From: Bacillota bacterium | Lineage (GTDB): Bacteria > Bacillota > Clostridia > Peptostreptococcales > Anaerovoracaceae | Direction of reading: 5' to 3' | DNA length: 8,842 bases | Assembly (NCBI GenBank): GCA_021443825.1 | Contig: JABUTE010000162.1 | Location: 1 to 8,842, forward strand | Shown: one piece after another, positions 5,224-8,842 of the stretch | Position numbering within the stretch: the stretch's first letter is position 1 | Layout: every line of letters starts with the position of its first letter | The notes under the pieces: model-generated | The model's database searches: none | Seen by the model: the letters and a program-made list of their open reading frames with translations, nothing else | What the model was told of the DNA's origin: nothing | Made by a program: the position numbers and the translations under genes

Positions 5224-8200
5224 TTATTTTATAACAAGCTCCTTTTCCGGGCCGAATAAATACAGAACGGCTTCTTTGACCGGGATCCCGGTGATGGTCT
5301 GCAGCGCATAGCGGTATTCGGCAAGCTGGGGGCGATAGGTGCGCTGCAGATGCTCCATCGCCTCTTTCTCGCGGGCTGGATCCACATAGTTGCTCTTGTA
5401 GTCCACCAGGATCCAGCAGCCGTCTTCGATGAAGCAGCAATCCAGGGTGCCCTGCACCAGGATGCGCCTGCCACGGAACTCTTTTTGCAAAGTAAAGGGA
5501 GCCTCCTTCAGCACGCGGGAGGAGGCGCAGACCCGCCGTCCGATGGGAGAGGTAAAGAAGGCGGCGATCTTCCCGGGATCGACGGCATGCAGCTGCGGCT
5601 CGGTCAGAATGCCGCTTGCGCAAAGCTGCTCCATAAACACGCGGATCTCGCCGGGGCTTTTTCCTTCCGATGTGAAGGGAAGGTGCTCCATCACCGTATG
5701 GTAGGCGGTGCCGCGGGCAGCACTGTCCAACCGTTCTTTTGGATCGATAAAGGACGGTGCCCGGAAGCTGTCTTTAAAATCAGGAACAGCTGCCGTGTCG
5801 TTGCCGTCCAGAAGCGAAAGCTCTGCCAGTTGGCTTACCGAATACTTGGTCTTGGCGTTTTCCGCATCGCCGCACGGGATCTCAAAGGCAAGACGCTGCC
5901 GCAGCTCTTCCTGCGAGATGGGCATCGCATTCTCATCGATGCAAAAGCCCTTTTGCAAAGCCTCTTTGAAGGGATCTTCTGCCGCTTGCTGCGAAACGGC
6001 TTGCGCCAGCCGGCTGCGGTCGATCAGATGAAAGGTCTTTTGGCCGGCAAAGGCGCTGTAAAGAAGCGCCAGATAGCTGTCTGCAAAGGTGCCCCTTTCA
6101 TCGGCGACGGAAAGCCCGTTCCAATAGGCTGCCGCCTTATGCTTACAGGCAGAAAAGATAAGGATATCTTTCGCTCTGGTCGCCGCTACATAAAGAAGGC
6201 GGATGCGCTCTGCCAGCTCCTCTTTTTTCTGCTGCCGGCGGATCAGCCGGTAGATAAACGGTCTGTTTTTCAAAGAGGTCTTCGGGTTGACCAGCAGCAT
6301 GCCGGCGCCCAGCTGTTTGTGACAGACCAGATCCGGCGGTGTTCCGTGATCAGCGAACTGTGCGGCCAGACCGGTGACCAGCACGAAGGGAAACTCCAGT
6401 CCCTTGCTCTTGTGGATGGTCATGATGCGCACCGCATCGGCCTCCTCGGAAAAGATCTCGGCCTCGCCCAAGGAAACCTTGTCTTTGATGGATTCGATAT
6501 AAGTGATGAAGCCGTACAGGCCCAGAGCGCTTTCTGCCTCATAGCTTTCTGCCTTATCGGCAAGGGCACGCAGATTGGCCTGCCGCTGAATGCCTCCGGG
6601 CAGAGCCAGGCAGCAGTCTAAAATGCCGCTTTCGCACAGCAGCATCCAGACAAAATCGCCCAGCGTCCGATAGGCGGCTTCTTTTTTCCATGCTGCGATG
6701 CGTTCGGTAAACTGACGGCAGCGCTGCCGCAAAGCCTCATCGCTTCCCTTTTCGCCATACAGCAGAAAGGCTCTGCTGAAGGGCTCGCGGGCGCGCAGGC
6801 CCTCCTGCATGGCAAACAGACGAATGGCAGCCAGCTGGTCTGCCGAAAAACCGAAGGCCGGAAAATGGAGCACGCTGATCAGCGCCAGATCATTGCGGCT
6901 GTTGTTGATCAGGCGAAGCAGATTGAGGAACACCTGCACCTCCAGGGTGTCGAAATAACCCTCGGTGCGTTCCAGATAGACGGGAATTCCGGCCGCTGCC
7001 AGCGCCTTATAGAAGATCTCTCCCTTGCCCTTTACCACCGGCATCAGAATGACCATATCACGGTAAGAAAGAGGCCGTTCGCTCTGCTTTTTACTATCGT
7101 AGATCGGACGTCCCAGATACGAGCGGATGATTCCCGCGGCCTGCAGCGCTTCCAGCTCGGCAGCCTTCAGCTCTTCAATGGCAGAAGAAGCCTCTTCCCC
7201 GTCGGGCTCTTCTTTGAAAGACTCCTCGTCGGCGGGAAGCGCATCTTCTGCGGTTTCTTTGCCGGGTTCCGTCTGCCGGGTGCTGTCGATCAGATACAGC
7301 TGCGGTTCATAGGAAAGAGGCCCGGTGTAGGGCATGCCCTCCAGCAGGGCAGCGTCCTCATCGTAATCCATGGCGCAGGTCTGCCGGTTCATGATCACCT
7401 GAAACAGCCGGTTGACCAGCGCAATGACCGATGCCTTGCTTCGGAAGTTGGCATTCAGATCGATGACCCGGCCCTCTCGCTTTTCGGCCTTCATCTCCTG
7501 ATACTTGGTGAGGAACAGCTCCGGCTCCGCCAGACGGAATTTATAGATGCTCTGCTTTACATCGCCGACCATAAACAGATTGTCGGGCCTGGAAACACGG
7601 CGGATCAGCGTCTCCTGCACCATGTTGCTGTCCTGATATTCATCGATGAATACGTAGCGGAAGGCTTCCCGGTATTCGCTGCAGACCTGTTGGTTTTCCA
7701 GGATCGCAAGAGCATAATGCTCCATATCCGAAAAATCCATCAGCCCCTTTGCCAGCTTCTTTTGCCGGTAGCGGTCATCGAAGTCTGCCGTCAGGCGGCA
7801 AAGTGCCGCAAACAGGGGGAGCTGCACCTCCTTTTCCAGCTCCAGCAGCTGCTGCGAAAAGCCGGCATATTCCTTGCGCAGCTTCTTGATCACCTCTTTT
7901 GCCATATCACGAAGGGCAGACACCTCGGCCTTGATCTGCTCCCAGCTGTCTTTTTCTGCTTTGCTTGCCTGCATCCTCTGGAAGGTGTAGTTTTGCAAAA
8001 GCGCAATAGTCTCTTCCAGCGGGTGCTGCGAAAGTCCGTTTAAAGCAGCCTGCAGATACTCCCGGTCGATCCGGTGCTTCTCGGCCAGAAGCTCGGTCGG
8101 AGGAAGCCCCATGCCTTCCGCCCCGTGCAGAAAGAAAGGCTCACAGGCATCCATGGCGTGAAGGGCCGCGGTAAGACGGGTCTGCAGATCGCTTTCTGCC

Positions 8201-8826
8201 AGCGCATAAAACAGGCTCGTGTCGGTCAGTTCGCCCTGCTGCAGCCTTCGGGCAAAGCTGCCGGGATCGGGCAGACTGTCCAGAAAGCTGCAAAAGGAAA
8301 GGATCAGCTCGCGCACCGGCTGATCGGTTTTGACACCGGCATAGCAATCCATCAGCAGCTTAAAGTCGGCATTTTCTTCTTCGAACATGGCTTCGAACAG
8401 CTCATCCATCGCTTCCGCCTTTAACAGCTCCTGGCGCGCCGGGTCGGCGACCGCCAGCTGGGGCGCCACATCGATGATGTGGTAGTAGCGGTGGATGATC
8501 TCCGAGGCGAATCGGTGAAAGGTGCTGATGCGGGCGCTGCCCATGATGCTCAGCTGGTGGCGAAGGAATCTGCGGTCTGCGGCAGAAAGAACATCTTCGG
8601 CCAGGGCTTTTTTGATCCTTACATGGATCTTTTCTTTCATTTCCGAAGCGGCGGCATTGGTAAAGGTCACGATCAGCATCTGATCAAGACCGATGTGATC
8701 CTGCAGGATCAGGGTGATGACACGTTCAACCAGAACGGCAGTCTTTCCGGAGCCGGCGGCAGCAGAGACCAGCAGTGTCTCGTTTCTGCTTTCGATGGCA
8801 TCGGCTTGTCGTTGTGTCCAGGGCAT
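5224..8826 (-). CDS. addA: ATP-dependent helicase/nuclease subunit A (AddA)
   Basis: A 1200-residue cytoplasmic enzyme, the normal AddA length. With AddB it resects double-strand breaks for RecA-dependent recombination, the Gram-positive counterpart of RecBCD. Superfamily 1 helicase motifs appear in order: Walker A SAAAGSGKTA (21-30, K28); Ia TFTNAAASEM (54-63); Walker B FIDEYQDS (393-400); III MVGDVKQSIYKFR (419-431); IV NANFRS (458-463); V IMTIHKSKGLEFP (801-813); VI LLYVAATRAKD (877-887). The C-terminal RecB-family nuclease has H1043 (AYHTVMEHL), D1129 (GTLDCC), D1142 and K1144 (VDYKS) and QLAEYRYAL (1167-1175), so both activities look intact. A very acidic, low-complexity linker (about 517-560) lies between motif IV and the next conserved part. 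The start is set by AAAGGAGG six bases before the ATG. As the family Fe-S cysteines belong to AddB, their absence here is expected. addB should lie just upstream, outside the window. Confidence 0.97.
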   Translation of the reverse strand: MPWTQRQADAIESRNETLLVSAAAGSGKTAVLVERVITLILQDHIGLDQMLIVTFTNAAASEMKEKIHVRIKKALAEDVLSAADRRFLRHQLSIMGSARISTFHRFASEIIHRYYHIIDVAPQLAVADPARQELLKAEAMDELFEAMFEEENADFKLLMDCYAGVKTDQPVRELILSFCSFLDSLPDPGSFARRLQQGELTDTSLFYALAESDLQTRLTAALHAMDACEPFFLHGAEGMGLPPTELLAEKHRIDREYLQAALNGLSQHPLEETIALLQNYTFQRMQASKAEKDSWEQIKAEVSALRDMAKEVIKKLRKEYAGFSQQLLELEKEVQLPLFAALCRLTADFDDRYRQKKLAKGLMDFSDMEHYALAILENQQVCSEYREAFRYVFIDEYQDSNMVQETLIRRVSRPDNLFMVGDVKQSIYKFRLAEPELFLTKYQEMKAEKREGRVIDLNANFRSKASVIALVNRLFQVIMNRQTCAMDYDEDAALLEGMPYTGPLSYEPQLYLIDSTRQTEPGKETAEDALPADEESFKEEPDGEEASSAIEELKAAELEALQAAGIIRSYLGRPIYDSKKQSERPLSYRDMVILMPVVKGKGEIFYKALAAAGIPVYLERTEGYFDTLEVQVFLNLLRLINNSRNDLALISVLHFPAFGFSADQLAAIRLFAMQEGLRAREPFSRAFLLYGEKGSDEALRQRCRQFTERIAAWKKEAAYRTLGDFVWMLLCESGILDCCLALPGGIQRQANLRALADKAESYEAESALGLYGFITYIESIKDKVSLGEAEIFSEEADAVRIMTIHKSKGLEFPFVLVTGLAAQFADHGTPPDLVCHKQLGAGMLLVNPKTSLKNRPFIYRLIRRQQKKEELAERIRLLYVAATRAKDILIFSACKHKAAAYWNGLSVADERGTFADSYLALLYSAFAGQKTFHLIDRSRLAQAVSQQAAEDPFKEALQKGFCIDENAMPISQEELRQRLAFEIPCGDAENAKTKYSVSQLAELSLLDGNDTAAVPDFKDSFRAPSFIDPKERLDSAARGTAYHTVMEHLPFTSEGKSPGEIRVFMEQLCASGILTEPQLHAVDPGKIAAFFTSPIGRRVCASSRVLKEAPFTLQKEFRGRRILVQGTLDCCFIEDGCWILVDYKSNYVDPAREKEAMEHLQRTYRPQLAEYRYALQTITGIPVKEAVLYLFGPEKELVIK

Positions 8827-8832
8827 GAGCAG

Positions 8833-8842
8833 CCTCCTTTTT
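8833..8842 (-). promoter_or_regulatory. Strong ribosome binding site of addA
   Basis: AAAAAGGAGG on the minus strand ends 6 bases before the addA ATG at 8826. It is a near-perfect anti-16S match with ideal spacing and confirms the start. No promoter can be seen because the window ends here, consistent with addA being read from an upstream addB-addA operon. Confidence 0.85.

Noticed and set aside
5350..8043. Long plus-strand frames (5350-6621 and 6865-8043) opposite addA
   Set aside because: Both are antisense shadows of the addA coding sequence, rich in His, Gln and Arg as expected for complementary reading, without domains or start signals.

Overview
The window looks like ordinary chromosome from a moderately GC-rich member of the Bacillota, most likely class Clostridia. 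The reasons are an AddA-type recombination nuclease instead of RecBCD, a YdbC/PC4-like single-stranded-DNA-binding protein, a bacterial acyl-ACP thioesterase, strong GGAGG-type ribosome binding sites and AT-rich intergenic regions with sigma-A-like promoters. No tRNA, rRNA, insertion sequence, phage gene or CRISPR array is visible. Genus-level placement cannot be made from this sequence alone.

Layout: (1) 1-1421, plus strand: the 3' end of an unrecognised gene, then an oxalate/formate-antiporter-like MFS transporter 8 bases downstream, probably one transcription unit. (2) 1436-1468: a strong bidirectional terminator separating these from two minus-strand genes. (3) 2763-1487, minus strand: an acyl-ACP thioesterase followed by a short NGGT-repeat beta-helix-like protein with no signal peptide and no good start, probably a remnant of a larger surface or secreted protein. 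(4) 2764-2932: a divergent AT-rich intergenic region with a good extended -10 promoter for the plus-strand gene. (5) 2933-3292, plus strand: a YdbC/PC4-like protein with its own promoter and a terminator about 145 bases past the stop. (6) 3293-3627: a non-coding stretch holding that terminator and an AT-rich dyad. (7) 5007-3628, minus strand: an AGCS-family sodium:alanine/glycine symporter, with a promoter whose -10 lies inside a perfect inverted repeat. (8) 8826-5224, minus strand: full-length addA, with a hairpin terminator before the symporter promoter. addB would be expected just beyond the right edge.

The genes do not form one pathway. They cover solute uptake (MFS, AGCS), lipid metabolism (thioesterase) and DNA maintenance (AddA, and perhaps the PC4-like protein). 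I found no convincing undescribed multi-gene system. The points most worth a second look are the truncated beta-helix gene with its 66-84 base periodic DNA repeat, the operator-like dyad over the symporter promoter, the acidic-tailed YdbC/PC4-like protein with a structured 3' region, and the thioesterase start, which has no Shine-Dalgarno sequence.
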